Assembly: GCA_009809945.1 (NCBI GenBank)
Contig: WTPW01000511.1
Location: 244,294 to 308,293 of the forward strand
From: Gigaspora margarita
Lineage: Eukaryota; Glomeromycota; Glomeromycetes; Diversisporales; Gigasporaceae
Length of the DNA: 64,000 nt
Reading direction: 5' to 3'
Positions 35,735 to 48,187 of the stretch are shown in pieces. The notes under the pieces are model-generated. The model ran no database searches, was not told the DNA's origin, and saw nothing but the letters and a program-made list of their open reading frames with translations. The position numbers and the translations under genes are program-made. Positions within the stretch are counted from its first letter, which is position 1; each line of letters begins with the position of its first letter.

Positions 35735-38700
35735 TTGTGTGTGTAGACAAAAAATTATTCTAGATCATAACTATGATGAGTCAAGGCTTATAGAACATTC
35801 TAAAAATTCAAGATGTAATTTGAATAATAAAAAAAGCAGCTTGGATTACCTGGTCTTTTTTCGGTCTTACCTAATCCTAAAAAAAGAAAAAAAAATTCTC
35901 CATTATCACCATTATCCTCACCATCATCCTCACTATCATCCTTACCATCTCTTCCATTATTTCCGAACAAACCTTGTCCTGGGTTGTATTCTAAACAAAT
36001 TAATTCTTATATTAATAGAACACTATCTACATATAGAAGTGCATGACAATGTGAATTAGTTGGAAAAGAAATGTTTCCAAATAAATTTTCAAATAATATG
36101 AAATTTGATTCTAAACAACTTAATAAAGAAGAAATATTACAATTTAATCAACAAATGATGGTCGAATCTGAATGGTTTATTGATCACTTTGGTAAGTTAA
36201 TTATAGTATAATTAAAGCTATAATTAAAATTAATTATTCACTTTGTTATTAAAATTTAATTATTTGGCTTTATAATTGTAATTTTAGAAATGTGTATTCG
36301 ATCTGTTAATTGTGAAAAAAAAACTTATGGACAAGCCTGTTCTCCATGTTATCTTCTTTATAATAATCCATATTTTTTGAATCATATTAGAGCTGTTACC
36401 CCTGATCCAAAAAATATTAAATATACACCTAAATTTTATTATAATAATAATTCATTATTATCTTATCTAAAAAATAATCATATTAAACAATTGTATAATA
36501 TTTTCTATAACGAGAATTCATCATCAAAAAACTTTTGGGCAAAATTTTTAGAGAAAGCTACTGAAGGCATATTTGAGCAAAAGCCAGTTTTTAAGGGACT
36601 TTACTATATAATGTTACAAGCTACAGAACGTGAAAACCAAGATAAAGATTTACAGAACCTCAAATATTCAAATGAATTTTTAAATTTTCTTGTAATTTTG
36701 GAAAGTATCAGTTTAAAAGCATTGAATTTATTTCGCCAAAATTTGGCAGATATAAATGTTCGAACAATAAGATAATTATAATTTAATATATACCAATTAT
36801 CTATTAACTATAATTATATTTAAAATAATTTTATTATTTATAGGCGCTATAGAAGAATTTCAGATAATGTGATCAATAATCCTGATCTTTGCTATGAAAA
36901 TGTTGTTCGTTTTAAGAGGCTTTTAGATACATTACATTATAAGGGTCCTGTTGTGGCTATGACTGATTGTACAAAATTAAAAGCTAGATTATAGTATTCT
37001 TCAAGTTTAGGTTGCATTGTTGGATCAACCTTAAATCGTAATCATTGTAAAATTGAAACTTATGATGATATATACAATAAGATTTCTGATATAAAACAAA
37101 AAAATGCAGTTGCAAAATATGTTAGAGCTTATGTTCTTTAGGTAATAATCAATAATTAATATAAATTTTATTATAATATTTTATTTAAATTGATTTTTTA
37201 AATTATTAGGTACCTCTTTCAAATTTCTACCAATAATTGTAGCATTAATTTCAACTAGAAGTGATAATAGTAAAAAAATTTTTGCACTTCATCAAAAGCT
37301 TATAGATATTGTAGCAGATTTGGAATTACACATAATATCTATTGGGTTAGATGGTGCTGCTGCTAAATTCCAGGCACAGAATTTATTACAAGCAACTAAA
37401 ACAAAATATCAAGTTCAATATCGAAATTCTCAATTTGGTATTAATTTTAACTGTCCAATATTTTCTAAAATTGGTCCTGTAATCCGTGTTCAAAATCCAA
37501 AACATGAAAAAAACAGCCAGAAATACTATTATGTTAGGTGCTCATTTACTTTCATTTGGAAATTTTACAATCCATTTTGATTATCTGTTAGAATTATCTC
37601 TTAAAGAAGAAAGCGTTATGTATAAATAAAATGTAATAAGGTTGAATCGTTAAGATGATAATACTGCATATAGAGTATTTTGTTCAAAAAATTTGGCACA
37701 AGTATTAGATGATGAAAAGGCTTTATTATCTAAACTACGAGGTTTATTTATATATCTTTTTACTATGGGTATATATTAATTTTAAAATTTTTTAATATAA
37801 CTATATATTATAGTATTAATTTAACTAGCTTTAATTTATTTTAGGTGAACTTATTGATAGTTACCTTAATCGAAGTATTACACATCATGAAAAAATTGAA
37901 ATGGCTATGATAGCATATTTTTTTTTACATCTATAGAAATATCATATTGAAACTCTTAGTGATTCTTATCCTTTATATATATCTGTTTCAAAAAACTTTT
38001 TGGCAATACAAACTTTTAATATTATAATTAGTTTAGTTAAATCTTTAGTTCTTTTAATTAAAATTTATAGAGATTATTATGAAGATATATCTTTACTACT
38101 ATAAAAACATGGTACTGAATCTTGTGAACATAATTTTGGAGCTGCCCATCAATTTCGATCTGATTTTACCTTTTTAGAAATTTTACAAATGGCTCCAAAG
38201 ATAAGTCAGTATTTTAGATCTATTCAAACAGATCATTTATTATTTAGAAAAGAAAAAAAAGTATGTGAGAGTAAATATAATATTAATATATTAATCATAT
38301 AAATCCTTGTCTTAAGAATAGCTTTATGGTACATAGTAATACTATAGAGTATTATCAAGAAAAAATAAGACTTCTGTTTATTATTGATTAAATAAATAAT
38401 TAATAATAAACCAAAATTTCAATTTCTCTTAGTAGCACTCATATCTCATAGGTTATTGTCAAAGAAAATATCTACGTATTTGTATATATCATTATTACTT
38501 ATTTAATTTGAAATTTATTCAACTTGTTCTAGGTTACAGTTTTAATAAATATAAAGAAATTAATCTTTTAAACAATGATCTTGAGTGTTTACGGTATTGG
38601 CCCTCTAATATTGAAATTGATGATGCAATTAATGTTGGTTATGAAAGAGCTATTCATTTAGCAAGATATTTAGAAATGAATTCTATATCTAAAGATGCCT

Positions 38701-39772
38701 ATTATTTTAATATCCACAAAAAATTTTCTACTTCACAACTTGAAAATTTTTAGAATGAAGATTTAAATCTTGAAACATCTAATAATAATGAATATAATAC
38801 AAATAGTGGTTTATCTGTTTCGCATTGTTTAAATGATGCGATATCTGAAATAAATAGAAACCAAGAAGTTAATTTAGATCCAGAACCTGAACTTTTATTA
38901 GACAAACTTTATATATCTTGTAAAGTGCTTGTAGAACGAATTCAAAAATTACCTGAAATTCTATGGTTTCCAAATGGTAATAATTAATTTTTTTAATATA
39001 AGTTTTATTTTATTTTATATAATAATATAGACTTTTATTTTTATAGGTTCTAGATCTGAGTTTACTTTGAATAATGATTCATTAAATATTGAATTCTTGT
39101 TGAACTTACGTCAAAGTCATGATGCTCATTCAGAAAAAACTCTTGAACAAATTAAATTTTCTTTTAAAAACAATAATGAAAGGAATGTTCTAAATGGGCT
39201 AAATATTAATAAGGCTAGCAGTTTAGTGTCACATTTGACAAAAAATGATTTTATCTCAACTAAATCATAAGAAAATAGATGGAAATCAGGTGGAAATAAT
39301 AATAAAGTAGTTGAAAAAAATTATTCAGATAATTTATTTTTATTAATATATTTAAAAATTAGTTTTATTTATTTTTTAACTTTATAATTTTTGTTTTTTT
39401 TAGGAAATTATTTATGCAATAACGTAGCTCTTTTTCCATTACGAATTGGGTCTTTTGTAATAGCTAAATTTGATAATACACTTTGTGTTGCTCAAATTAT
39501 TGCTATGTATGAATGAGATAATTCATTTCATTCGTATATTGATACTCTTATTTCAAGACCTTGAATCTCTTTCTTATATATCTTTGAAAATTTTTTTTTC
39601 ATATTAATGGTGCAATTTTTTCAGCAATTTGTAATCAATTTTATATTTTTTCTTATATTGAAGCTTCACATATTGTTTATCATTTGGCTTCAAATGATAT
39701 TAGTATTAATGAAAAAGTATTAGTTCTTAAAGAACAGGCAAAAGGATTGTTTAATGCATTCAAGAACCAATA
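35735..39772 (+). pseudogene. multi-exon transposase-like gene of the 12.5-kb element
   Basis: I recognise a fungal family, abundant in Agaricomycetes and Glomeromycotina, usually left as 'hypothetical protein'. Exons are separated by short AT-rich GT-AG introns, for example 36192-36287, 37142-37209 and near 37765-37843. In order: a Ser/Pro-rich leader, a Cys cluster (SVNCEKKTYGQACSPCYLLY, about 36300), a helical domain, VVAMTDCTKLK (about 36960), IISIGLDGAAAKFQAQ (about 37335), a PKHxKKTARNxIMxGAxLLxFGN-type motif (about 37500), GELIDSYLNRSITHHEKIEM (about 37850), and GTESCEHNFGAAHQFRSDFT (about 38120). The last exon ends near 39772. The acidic motifs and the PKH motif resemble RNase H-fold transposases such as P/THAP9. 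Frameshifts, stops and a GT-to-AT donor make it dead. The family name is uncertain. Confidence 0.7.
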
Positions 39773-40384
39773 GTAATATTCTTTAATAATTAGTATTCTT
39801 TTTTGAATTTAGAATCTATTATAATTTTTTTAATTGTAATAATAATATAATTCAAAAATTTTATGAAATGCTTATATAACATGATCATTAAAATTTATAT
39901 ATCAAAATGCTATATATCAAAAGCTTTTAACTAATTTTAATATGAACGCTAAAATAGTAAATTCTCTTAAATGTATTTATTTATTTGTTTCTGGATCTGA
40001 ATTGAAAATATAATTTGTAAAAGTATTGTAGATATTACATTTTTTTGGTATACTATTTTTTCAAAATAATTTACTAAAAATTTATTTATGAAAAAACATT
40101 TTTTTAAATTTATAATAACATGAAGGCTATAGTACAATTTTCTGAAAACTATTCTTCTAAAAAAATAATACTAACTAACCTTGTTAGTATTCTACTTTTT
40201 TGAAAAAATAAATTAGTTTAGATTTTTTGATGTTATTTGCAATACAAAAATATTTTTAATAAATCTAGATATTATAATTTAGTTTTTAGCAAATTACTAT
40301 AAAATTTATATGTAATAATCCAACTTTTAGCAAATCTACTTGATTTTAGAGGTAGCAAAAACATTAAAATTCATACAGATCAGT
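39773..40384. other. 3' region of the 12.5-kb element
   Basis: Highly AT-rich and non-coding, leading into the right inverted repeat at 40385-40416. The 78-codon frame starting at 40340 is partly this end and partly the resumed hAT gene. Confidence 0.5.
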
Positions 40385-40422
40385 TATGACCTATATGAGA
40401 GATGTCTAGGGTCCTGTTTAAG

Positions 40423-41658
40423 CTATTCTACTCACAATCTTATTTATTCAACAATGAGATTACTTATTAAAAAGTTTGCACCTTCTTATGAACAAAATGA
40501 AGATAACTATGCCAATTTATTATTTGAACCTAGTAGTAGGCATGTTAAAGAAAAATTTTATTTAAGAATCATCTAATCTGGTAATAAGCTAAATTCTTAT
40601 GTAATTTTTAGGAAAATCTATCATTGGGCTTTCAATTATATTTTGGGCCAGACACAATCTATTTAATTTATTAGGGAATGTATCCAGTACAATATATAAT
40701 TAAGAGCCTGATAATAAGTTTTTCCTTGGTGGCACTCAAATAGATTAGTTATTAATTTAAAAAACTACCTGACTTTAGATGGCCTTCTTGTTTAAAACCT
40801 GATATAATATTTACTTTTTTATTTTTTATTTTTTTTATAGTCAGAGCCAATTAATCAAGTAAAAAGATCCTGAATCTGATATAGAAAATGAATTTGATAT
40901 ATTAATGATCTCGGAGCAACTTTGACAACTATTACAGGCAGCACAAGGATAAAAAAAAAGACAAGTTTATGACAAAACCAAAAAAAATACACATGGTTCA
41001 CAATTTAAAGGTTGTCAGTCAATTGAGCTACCTGTTACTAACAAAATGCTATGTGATCTGGTTAAGGCCACAAGTTACTTTTCTCTTAAAGAATATTGGG
41101 AGATTCTTGAAAAAATTGGGCTTGTAGGATCGTTTCTGGATCTGTGAATTAAAAATTTAAAATTCCTTGATAATGAAACAATAAAGGTAACAATATTTGA
41201 TATAGTGTGAACACTTTGTACTAAAGAAGAATACTACCAATCTTCAATTAGGCTTGATGAGTCAGTTAATATGGCAGTTCATGAACCTGTAACAACCAAC
41301 AGCTTAATTGCAGATTTATATAGTAATGAAGAATTGGATGATGAAATTTATGATGAACCTGAAGCTAATCATTATCTTTGTGAACTGATTGAGAAAAAAG
41401 GCTGTAATCCATTAACTTGCTGAAAGGATAGATCTGAAAAATATCCTGCATTATCGCGTTTGGCTCAGAAATATCTGTCAGTACCAGCTATCTCGGTCCC
41501 TTCAGAGCGATTATTCTCTGATGCTAGATTATACATTACTGCACTGTGTAATAGGCTTTATCCTGATATGGTAGAGCAAATAATTTTTCTCAAACGCAAT
41601 ATGCAGCACTTTCTATTTTCAAGCTGGATGAATCAAATAAGTCAAATAATATACAACT
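40423..41658 (+). pseudogene. hAT transposase, C-terminal half
   Basis: Continues the frame broken at 27947: YSTHNLIYSTMRLLIKKFAP (40423 on), then EQNEDNYANLLFEPSS. A palindromic MITE (about 40600-40737) and AT-rich sequence interrupt it. It resumes near 40850 with an acidic linker, KEYWEILEKIGLVGSFLD (about 41090-41145) and the hAT dimerisation domain YLSVPAISVPSERLFSDARL (about 41474), ending LYPDMVEQIIFLKRNM and a stop at about 41658. Stops replace expected Arg or Trp codons, for example the Trp pair before KDRSEKYPA. The gene is inactive. Confidence 0.9.
40600..40737. mobile_element. palindromic MITE in the hAT gene
   Basis: 'tcattgggctttcaattata' at the left and 'taattaagagcctgata' plus 'aagtttttccttggtggc' at the right. 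It is the same family as the better preserved copy at 59526-59678. Boundaries are approximate. Confidence 0.65.
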
Positions 41659-42586
41659 AAAGATAGTAATGAATTGAAAATTAGATCAGGTAGTATAAAA
41701 GAAGAAAAGGCCAATAATATGAATTTATTTTACAGTAATATTACTTTATAAAAATCAAAAAAAATCATATAGCAGAATTATAGGAGCGCAAACATTTCAT
41801 TGTAATTGAGCAATTACAAATACAATCATTTTACATTTTTGGGCCATTAATAATATTTGTCAATGAAATTTAAGATTTTAATAAGAAGGATTTTTAATTT
41901 TAATCAAATTAATTAGCAGATTTTTTGGACTACAGTAGTAAGAATAATTATGTGCATACAGTTCTAATTTATATTCTGCTTAATATTATTTTAATTTATA
42001 GTTACGGGTCTTTATATTTAATATTTTTTTAGGGCTTATGAACTTTATTATTATATTCATGGTAAACTCACAATGAATCCTAAATAACACTTCCAAACAG
42101 TACTATTGGTAATAATAATTTATATTTTTCTTATTATATATTAAATACCAAAAAGATCTATATTTTAATAAATCAAAACATTTTATTTTACTAAATAGAA
42201 TCTTGGGCATTTCTATTTTACTTCTCTTGCTTGATTTTTGTAGTCACCAAACTTGATTTTTGATGTTTCTACTATGGTTATCTACTTTTTTTTAAATCTT
42301 AATTAAAACTGCCAATCACTTACTACTATATTTAAAAAAGTTTACAACCTTTTTGAAAAATAGAATGATTATTGTTTTTATGTAGTAGTGTAGTTGGCAC
42401 AAAAAGTAATTTTTTCGCAGTGATAATGGCGGAAAATCTATTTATTTGAAAATATATAAAATTGTTATATTGTATTATTATATTCGTTATTAAGCACCAG
42501 CAGCACGAGCAAGTGTTAGCATATAATGTTACATATAAAATTCTTGAAATTGCAAAATATCGATTTTTAAATGGTATCGTGATAAT
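41659..42586. other. 3' region of the hAT transposase gene
   Basis: No ORF, repeat or RNA that I can recognise. AT-rich sequence between the transposase stop and a nested hAT-like element. Confidence 0.5.
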
Positions 42587-43584
42587 TAGTGTTCTGCATG
42601 ATTCAGATCTGGAACTAGTTCGAACATCAATTCAAATCTAAAGTTAAGGCCTGAATTCGCATTATTTAGATCTGGGTCCAGTTCAGATCTGTGAAATTTC
42701 AAAATTTGTAGATACTATAGTTAACAAAGCCCTAGTGTTCTCGCTAAAAAAAAAAAAAAAACTGATTAATAAAAATTAGCCAAATTTTATAAATTAATGC
42801 TGTACTGTATAAAATATTTAAATATATTTACAAATTAAATTAGTAAATAATTTTTATTTTAATATAGTATAAAAAATATATATATAATAATAAATCATTT
42901 TTTATAGCATATATATATATATATTTTGATAATTTTTATTTCTACACCATGTGTATATACATATAACATGTGCAATATTATGCATATTATTTTTTATTCT
43001 AAAGTACTATTATGCAATAAAAATTAACTATTTAACTCTAGCCATCTTATTTTAATTCTAATTGTTAAATTGAACGATATTTATACCTATTTTGCTATAT
43101 GATTAATAAAACATACTAATGATAACAAAATCAAAAAAACTACTAGCAAAATGAAGCACAAAACCATCAAAAACAAAGCACGAAACTACCAGCAAGAACA
43201 AAGCACAATACTATCAGCAAAAGTGAAGCATGAAACCATCATCAAAATTAAGTACAAAAACATGCTAATGATAGATCAACTAGCAAAGCTATGGATCCAT
43301 GAAACAATCTGCTATCAACAAAAAGCCGATACCCAACTACTAGCAAATGGAAGCCTTGGTGAAAAGCGATCCTGGTGAAAGGCAAAACCCAGCAAAATAA
43401 TACTGGTAAAAGGCGAAGCCCTAGCAAAATACAAATTCCTAGCAAAAGGCAAAACTTAGCACAAGTCAAAAACCCTGGTGATAGTCAAAATCACTATGAA
43501 GGATGAAATCTCTGATAAAAGTCAAAACCTCAAATCCTCAAAGACTTTGGAAAAGACTGAGCTATGTTGGCAAATGTATATTTG

Positions 43585-43833
43585 GGGGTGAGTCAGTAGA
43601 AAAGGGACAAATCATTTTTAGTAAAATTTTTTTAATTTTTAAATTTAAATATCTTAACAACTATTTAATCAAATTTGCTAAAAATTTTTTTATTTTAATC
43701 TTGAAATTATATAGGATTAAAATAAAAAAAAAATTTATTAAATTTATTAAGATAGTTGTTAAGATATTTAAGTTTAAAGTCAAGAAAACTTTTATTTAGA
43801 AAAAATTTGTCCCTTTTCTACTGACTTACCCCA
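43585..43833. mobile_element. MITE with GGGGTGAGTCAGTAG ends
   Basis: Long inverted repeats (about 110 bp): left GGGGTGAGTCAGTAGAAAAG, right reverse complement GGGGTAAGTCAGTAGAAAAG. Flanking 'atttg' and 'attta' suggest a 4-5 bp duplication. The 98-codon frame here is the hairpin itself, not a gene. Confidence 0.8.
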
Positions 43834-44247
43834 TTTAGAAAGCCAAAAACAACTAAGTTATAAAATTGTACTACTTAGCAGGGCCAAACCAATAATGATG
43901 AAGTCATAAAATCGTATTGCATTTGGGGCTACATTAATAAAGATGCACCTACTAAGGAGAAAAAAAATAAGCATTAGATATTCATAACCCGAATAGCCAA
44001 AAAAGGAATCATAAAAGCCAAAATAAAAACTTTCTTTACAGAAGTGCATCAAAAACAATCCACCAGAAATGATGCACTAACACAACGAACTGCTATCGCT
44101 ATTTAAAAAAATATTAACATTACAAACTAGAACTATAAATGACAAAAATCATAAAGGTCAAAAGACATACCAACATGAAGAGCCACCTGATGCTCTTACT
44201 GGAGCTATACTAAAAAACATTGCCTAGAAAAAACTAGTACACTATTA
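43834..44247. other. A-rich spacer within the nested element
   Basis: Nothing recognisable. 'gccaaa' and 'ataaaa' words continue the low-complexity composition seen at 43140-43480. Confidence 0.45.
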
Positions 44248-45906
44248 GGGGAGTGCCATTTATCATCTGATTTTTTGCTACTAAGAGGCTACCCCCACTA
44301 CCCCTACCTGATCATCAAATACTGCAATTTAATTGGCTAAAATTATTAAAATTTAAAAAATTTTTAAACTTTAATATTAATAACTCTTGAACCAGTAATC
44401 CGTTTTGGATGATTTTACTACCAAAATGCTTGCCTCAATAAGACGATTCCAACGAGCCTAAAATCATCAAAATCCAATCACAGGATCCCAAGATCGTTAT
44501 AGATTTGTATTGCTTTAATTATATTATTTTCGTATATATTAAGAATTATTATTAAAGATCTTATAAACTTTAATATTAAATAACTCTTGAACCAGTGATC
44601 CGATTTGGATATTTATACTACCAAAATGCTCATCTCAAAGAGATGATTCTAATGAACCTAAATCATTAAATTCTGATCACAGGATCTAGAGATCGTTATA
44701 GATTTGTATTATTTTTAATAAATTATATTAAAATAACACAAATCTATAATGATCTCTGGATCCCGTGATCAGAATTTAATGATTTTAGGTTTATTAGAAT
44801 CATCTCATTGAGACGAGCATTTGGTAGTAAAATCATCCAAAACGGATCACTAGTTCAAGAGTTATTTAATATTAAAGTTTATAAGATCTTTAATAATAAT
44901 TTTTAATAGGGTATTGCTATTCGCACCATGGTTTTTGCTATTCGCACCATGGATTTTGTGTAACATTAGATTATTAATCAACTTTTTCTATTCGCACCAT
45001 GGTAATATAAGTTGCACCAATAAAAACTCCTCTTTTTTTATAAATTAACAATATATAAAAAAGATTTTTCGCAATTTTCGTATAATATTAGGCTTTTTAA
45101 TGTCGCACCAATAAAAACTCACCATTTTTTGTAGATTAACAACATGTAGGGGTGCAGTATAAGATTTTTGCAATTTTTATGTAACCTTGGGACTGGTTAG
45201 AATGTTCTAGTAGGTCTGCTAACCTAATTTTATAATGTGGGCCAACCCTAACCCTAATTTTACAATGCGGGCCAACCCTTACCCTAATTTCTTAAGGCCT
45301 TAACATAATGCGGGCCAGAATTTTGCAATTTTGTGTAACCTTGGGCTATTTTCATGTTGCACTAATAAAAACTCGCCTTTTTTGTAGATTAACAACATGT
45401 AGGGTGCAGAATAAGATTTTCGCAATTTTTGTGTAACTTTAGACCGTTTTAATGTTGCACCAATAAAAACTCGCCTTTTTTTGTAGATTAACAACATGTA
45501 GGGGTGCAAGTTAAGATTTTTTCAAATGTTCGTGTAACTATACCATGGTGCGAATAGAAAAAGTTGGTTAATAATCTAATATTACACAAAATCCATGGTG
45601 CGAATAGCAATACCCTTTTTAATATATACGAAAATAATATAATTAAAGCAATACAAATCTATAACGATCTTGGGATCCTGTGATCAGATTTTAATGATTT
45701 TAGACTCGTTGGAATCGTCTTATTGAGGCGAGCATTTTGGTAGTAAAATCATCCAAAACGGAACACTGGTTCAAGAGCTATTTAAAATTAAAGTTTAAAA
45801 ATTTTTAATAATTTTAATAATTTTAGTCAATCAAAAGTTATCTGCTATTAGGACCTGATAATTTTCTGTCCCCACCCTAAAAATCAGATGATAAATGGTG
45901 CTCCTC
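44248..45906. mobile_element. Harbinger-like fold-back element (TTA target)
   Basis: The ends GGGGAGTGCCATTTATCATC and reverse complement GAGGAGCACCATTTATCATC have TTA on both sides (44245-44247 and 45907-45909). Arms of about 320 bp carry the 'gatcc(c/t)(a/g)agatcg' and 'aagacgattc' modules. A second internal palindrome is centred near 44735. A later MITE splits the right half. Confidence 0.85.
44909..45615. mobile_element. MITE with GGGTATTGCTATTCGCACC ends
   Basis: Near-perfect inverted ends (GGGTATTGCTATTCGCACCA and its complement). The flanks are TTTTTAATA on both sides (44900-44908 and 45616-45624). The other arm of the host palindrome supplies the empty site. The exact centre (45243-45295) carries CCCTAA repeats. 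Confidence 0.88.
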
Positions 45907-46934
45907 TTAACTAGAAAGAACAGATAGTTATCAAACAAGAACAACAAATTTATATCTCCCAAAAATACTTTAAAAGCCAACCCGAAAATATTTAACAGTT
46001 ATCTTAAAAAAAAAGTACTAAGTAACTGTAGTATAAAAAAAATTCATTTTTTTTTAATTAAATAATTTTATAAATTCGAAATCAGCCAATCAGTAATCAT
46101 TATTATTTTAATAAGACTGGACTGGGTATTACCCGAGCAGATCTTTATGTAGGTCTGAACCCATATCGATTCTGATAAATCAAAGATCAGAACTCGGTCC
46201 GTCAACAGATGGACCAGACCCAGACCAGACCCAGATCTTTTGCAGAACACTTGTGATAATTGGGTCATCCAGCTGGCATCTTATAGCTGTTTTTATAAAT
46301 TCTAGAAATTTTGACAAAAATTAACCAACTGAATATCTGCTAGTCGATATGTTTTTTATTTGTAGTGATAAACTTCTGATTTGGGTAAGTTTTATTCAGA
46401 TAGCCAGGTCACCTGATTATAACCAAGTAACCCATTTTATTTGGATAGCTGGGTCATCTGATTAAAACCGGGTGACCCATTTTATTCGGATAGCTGGGTC
46501 ACTTGATTACAACCGTGCAATCTGTTTCAATTAGGTACTCGGGCTTAGTTTTGGGTACCCAGTTGGAAAAGATGATTAACCTGACAGAGCACGGATAGGA
46601 TTTTTAAACCAGTTTGGAATTCTATTTGTGAATATCTGACCAGTATTTTCAAATTCGCTGAATTATGTCCATTCCAAATTATCTGGTGAAATTTGATGAA
46701 TTTACTGAACACAGGTGTATATCCAAATCATGTAGTTTTTAACCATGCAGTTTAAATATGAATATCAAAAAATATCTATTGGATAAAAACAATTAGATCA
46801 TTCAATAGATTTTTCAATGGATCCAAGTATTAAAAACCAATTTAAGTCCATAATATTTACTATTACTATTACTATTTAAATTCATTTTGTTTTCACTAAT
46901 TAAGTATGTAAATACTGTATAAAGAAAATTTATT

Positions 46935-48165
46935 GTTACAGCTAAAGCTGGAAATGACTGAACTAGAAATCAGAGACCTTGATTTAAAATATAAACATTA
47001 CAAATCTACTTATACTCTTTTATTATTAAAACTAATCTTAAACCCTAACCTAATTCTAAAAAAACCAATAACAAAAGGCCCAAAAATTTTTAAAAATTTC
47101 ATATTAAAATAATTAATTCATGATCCATATGTGAACTAGTAAAAAATCATGTAATTTTTACTATTAAATTTTACTTTTTTCAGAATCTGATGTTTCTTTA
47201 AGGGTAAATCGATTTTGTACTAATAAACCTTTTTTGTGCACATAATAAACATTGTAGAGGGAAAAAATATGAGTATAATGATAGTTGAGGCATTAAAATT
47301 GGCCTAGTGGATTGTGAAATATAGGTGTATTTGTTCTTATAGATATGATATAAACAAAAAAGTAAACAAAAGTTGTAAAAACAAAAATGCCCATATTTTA
47401 CAATCTGCTAGGCTAATTTTAATGTTTCAACAACTATTATACTTGTAATTATTGCCTCTACAACTTTTGTTATATGCATAAAAGAGTTTACTTAATACAA
47501 AATTGATTTATTCTTGAAAAATGCTAGATTTCAAAAAAGAAGATTGGTTAAAGTGGAGTTAACTCAATATATGATCTATGTACTGCATTAATTAAATTTT
47601 TGATATTTATATATAAAAATTTTTTTAACTGTATCAAAAAGGTAATTCTAATCCTAACTAAATTTTATTGTGCTTTAAGGGTAGGGTGAACATAGATCAT
47701 TTCTTATATAAGTAGATCAACTAAAAAAATATTACACAAAAATTGAACACATGTTATATATAAAAGTTTTTAAAAATATAATCAATTTTTATAAAAGTTT
47801 TGGGGTAGATATATTAGATCCTCTAATTCTAATTATAATAATTCAAACCCCTGTATTATTTAAAAAAAACATACTTGCATATATCATTAATTCTTCCTAG
47901 GTTGAATGAAATTTGCCTAGATTACATAATATAAATATCATATGATCATCACCTGATTTCAATTGAATGTTATTGTAAAAAAATTAGTAACGTGATACTA
48001 GTAAAAATGATCGATGTTCACCCTACCCTTAATTGACCTTCAAAAAAGGCAAAAATTACATAGTAAACATATCCCTACAGTTTACTATGTTTTTTCACTA
48101 GTTCATATATGGATCATGAATTAAAATTTCTAGTTTTAGCCATTTCTAGCTTTAGCCATGATATT
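46935..48165. mobile_element. palindromic MITE copy with nested insertions
   Basis: Diverged copy of 18368-18575 ('acagctaaagctggaaatga' at the left, 'ctagctttagccatga' at the right). It is split by sequence from about 47115 to 48115 that carries its own inverted ends ('atgatccatatgtgaactag' and reverse complement) and a piggyBac-like MITE. Confidence 0.65.
47679..48028. mobile_element. piggyBac-like MITE, copy 2
   Basis: GGGTAGGGTGAAC and GTTCACCCTACCC ends with TTAA on both sides (47675-47678 and 48029-48032). 350 bp, in reverse orientation to copy 1. Confidence 0.92.
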
Positions 48166-48187
48166 TATTAATTTAAGTATTTTAAAT

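Larger units (their letters stand above)
27948..40416 (+). mobile_element. 12,469-bp TIR element inserted in the hAT gene
   Basis: The left end CAGGACTCTGGACATC and reverse complement of the right end CAGGACCCTAGACATC are part of a 32-bp inverted repeat with 28 identical bases. Removing the segment rejoins the hAT reading frame: codons for LGS on the left and YSTHNLIYS on the right. The short duplication is imperfect (TTCAA(A) on the left, TTTAA(G) on the right, 5-6 bp), unlike the 8 bp of hAT. Contents: a multi-exon transposase-like pseudogene (35735-39772), a CWC15 pseudogene, a minisatellite and many nested insertions. The superfamily is not certain. Confidence 0.85.
42587..46252. mobile_element. 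second nested hAT-type element
   Basis: The ends TAGTGTTCTGCA and TGCAGAACACTT are flanked by a perfect 8-bp duplication GTGATAAT (42579-42586 and 46253-46260). Subterminal arrays of AGATCTGG(G)TCCAG-like words lie at 42600-42700 and 46120-46240. No transposase is seen. The interior has an A-rich 'aagcacgaaacta(c/t)cagcaa' low-complexity tract (43140-43480) and three further MITEs. Confidence 0.9.
22915..46624 (+). mobile_element. nested hAT transposon inserted in copy C
   Basis: The left end TAGGGTTCCAAACT pairs with the right end AGTTTGGAATTCTA. The flanks TCTGTGGA (22907-22914) and TTTGTGAA (46625-46632) are an 8-bp duplication (6 of 8). Both match the uninterrupted copy B at about 18060, and the base order resumes exactly with 'tatctgacc' at 46633. 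Inside, on the plus strand, is hAT transposase sequence (26627-27947 and 40423-41658). Subterminal GGGTGACCC-like arrays lie at 23010-23070, 25100-25207, 25894-26110 and 46378-46560. The 23.7-kb span is mostly later insertions. Confidence 0.88.

Noticed and set aside
43503-43799. 98-codon Lys/Ile/Phe-rich frame
   Set aside because: It covers both arms of the MITE at 43585-43833 and is explained by the hairpin.
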